A stretch of DNA of 7,117 nucleotides from an uncultured Oscillospiraceae bacterium (lineage in GTDB: Bacteria; Bacillota; Clostridia; Oscillospirales; Oscillospiraceae): positions 1 through 7,117 of the forward strand of contig CAKUNY010000099.1 in assembly GCA_934668605.1 (NCBI GenBank), in the 5' to 3' direction. A program made the translations under genes and the position numbers. Positions 6,250 through 7,117 of the stretch are shown here, piece by piece. A model generated the notes under the pieces. It was not told the origin of the DNA. It worked only from the letters and a program-made list of their open reading frames with translations, and ran no database searches. Position 1 is the stretch's first letter, and every line of letters begins with the position of its first letter.

Positions 6250-6284
6250 CCAGATTTTTATCCCCATTTTGACGCCAGATTTTT
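6250..6284 (+). repeat. 10-bp direct repeat in the integrase leader
   Basis: CCAGATTTTT occurs at 6250-6259 and again at 6275-6284, 25 bases apart, between the tRNA terminator and the integrase start. Short direct repeats here could be recombinase arm-type or regulator sites, but chance in this T-rich stretch is also possible. Confidence 0.35.
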
Positions 6285-6308
6285 TGCCGTGAAAATGGAG
6301 GATTTTTT

Positions 6309-7117
6309 ATGCGCAGAACCACAATTTTGAACGCAAAACAGGTCAAACGAACGTCCTTTTCAGAAGCGGAACAACTGTTCACGAAACACTGTAAACTAAA
6401 GAATTTGAGCCCTCAAACCATGCGCTATTATGCGGAGGATTTGAAGTATTTTCATGCGTGTGTGCCGGTTCAGTATGTCGATGAAGTCAGTCAGGACGCT
6501 TTTGAAAACTTCATTGTCTCGGAACTGGACGCGGGCAAGAAAATCACTTCCCTGAATTCGCGCATCCGGGGACTGCGCGTGTTCTTCAAATTCTGCGCGG
6601 AACGGGAATACATGAAGCCGATCACACTGAAACTGATGAAAGAGGATGAAACCATCAAAGAGCCGTATACCGACGCAGAACTGCGCCGCCTGCTCAAACG
6701 CCCGGAGGGAAACAGTTGGGTGGAGTGGCGGACGTGGACATCCATCAATTATTTGATTGCCACGGGAAACCGCGCCAGCACGCTTCTGAATGTCAAAATC
6801 TCCGACGTGGATTTTGAAAATATGACAATCCGCCTTGTCAAAACTAAAAACCGCAAGCAGCAAATCATTCCGCTTTCGCCCGCGCTGAAACATATTTTGC
6901 TCGATTACCTGAAAACGTGGGAATGGACAACGGACGATTATCTGTTTCCATCGAACGAGGGGGCACAACTCAATTTGCGTTCGTTCCAAGGCGCAGTCAG
7001 ACGGTATAACATTGAACGCGGCGTGTCTAAAACCTCCATCCACCTGTTCCGTCATACATTTGCGAAAAATTTTATTCTCGCAGGCGGCGGAATGGTTCAA
7101 CTTCAAGCCTTGCTCGG
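6309..7117 (+). CDS. Tyrosine recombinase / phage-type integrase (3' end outside window)
   Basis: A site-specific tyrosine recombinase that cuts and rejoins DNA at attachment sites. The visible 269 codons begin at ATG 6309 with GGAGG (6297-6301) seven bases upstream. The N-terminal core-binding domain (about 16-105) contains FSEAEQLFTKHCKLKNLSPQ. The catalytic domain follows KEPYTDAEL (118-125). The first catalytic Arg is R155 in ATGNRASTLLNV, the beta-hairpin Lys is K180 in LVKTKNRKQQIIPL, and HLFRH gives H245 and R248. The window ends just before the expected GH box, so the last His/Trp and the nucleophilic Tyr are unseen. GC in sampled stretches (42-52%) is below that of the other genes, and it follows a tRNA gene, both typical of an integrative element. 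It could instead be a resident Xer-like protein, but the tRNA position makes that less likely. Confidence 0.88.
   Translation, partial: MRRTTILNAKQVKRTSFSEAEQLFTKHCKLKNLSPQTMRYYAEDLKYFHACVPVQYVDEVSQDAFENFIVSELDAGKKITSLNSRIRGLRVFFKFCAEREYMKPITLKLMKEDETIKEPYTDAELRRLLKRPEGNSWVEWRTWTSINYLIATGNRASTLLNVKISDVDFENMTIRLVKTKNRKQQIIPLSPALKHILLDYLKTWEWTTDDYLFPSNEGAQLNLRSFQGAVRRYNIERGVSKTSIHLFRHTFAKNFILAGGGMVQLQALL

Noticed and set aside
5960..6382. A 140-codon open frame on the - strand across the tRNA-Leu gene
   Set aside because: Its REAGLEPARPEW-like stretch is the antisense of the tRNA, a known source of false protein calls; the tRNA fold, promoter and terminator explain the region.
6396..7106. A 236-codon open frame on the - strand opposite the integrase
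   Set aside because: The + strand frame has all expected recombinase motifs and a good ribosome binding site; the - strand frame has neither.
1..7117. CRISPR array, insertion sequence, rRNA or origin
   Set aside because: No regularly spaced repeats, terminal inverted repeats with a transposase, rRNA-like segments or DnaA-box clusters were seen.

Overview
The window looks like a chromosomal segment of a fairly GC-rich anaerobic Firmicute of class Clostridia, plausibly an Oscillospiraceae/Ruminococcaceae-type gut bacterium. The reasons are strong AGGAGG-type ribosome binding sites, intrinsic terminators with T tracts, a plsX-rnc gene pair, a tRNA gene with encoded CCA, and a purA/purB pair of the divergent PurA and animal-ADSL-like PurB kinds that I associate with gut Clostridia. 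The genus cannot be fixed from the sequence. Sampled 60-base stretches of the housekeeping genes are about 57-63% GC, against about 42-52% in the integrase at the right end.

Layout. On the + strand at the left are the 3' part of plsX (phospholipid synthesis) and a complete rnc (RNase III), overlapping by 17 bases and closed by a strong, probably bidirectional terminator. The next ~345 bases, up to a MATE transporter gene read from the other strand, are not empty. On the - strand they hold a 41-codon ORF with a near-perfect AGGAGG site, encoding a short hydrophobic (signal-peptide or membrane) peptide. It lies between the rnc terminator and the MATE gene's own terminator. Then, all on the - strand, come a MATE-family multidrug/metabolite exporter (TTG start), a terminator, and a purA-purB operon. 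Together PurA and PurB convert IMP to AMP through adenylosuccinate. The operon has a clear extended -10 promoter upstream of purA.

Divergent from purA, on the + strand, a promoter drives a tRNA-Leu(CAG) gene with encoded CCA, followed directly by a UUCG-loop terminator. About 100 bases further on starts a tyrosine recombinase (integrase) gene that runs off the window. It has the catalytic Arg, Lys and HxxR, while the region for the last His/Trp and the nucleophilic Tyr lies outside. The tRNA-integrase arrangement and the drop in GC suggest that the right edge is the beginning of an element integrated at the tRNA-Leu gene, but the other end is not visible.

The most interesting items are the unassigned 41-aa peptide, the tRNA/integrase junction with short repeats around the integrase leader, and the unusual IMP-pocket motifs of PurA. 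No CRISPR array, rRNA, riboswitch, insertion sequence or complete new multi-gene system is visible.
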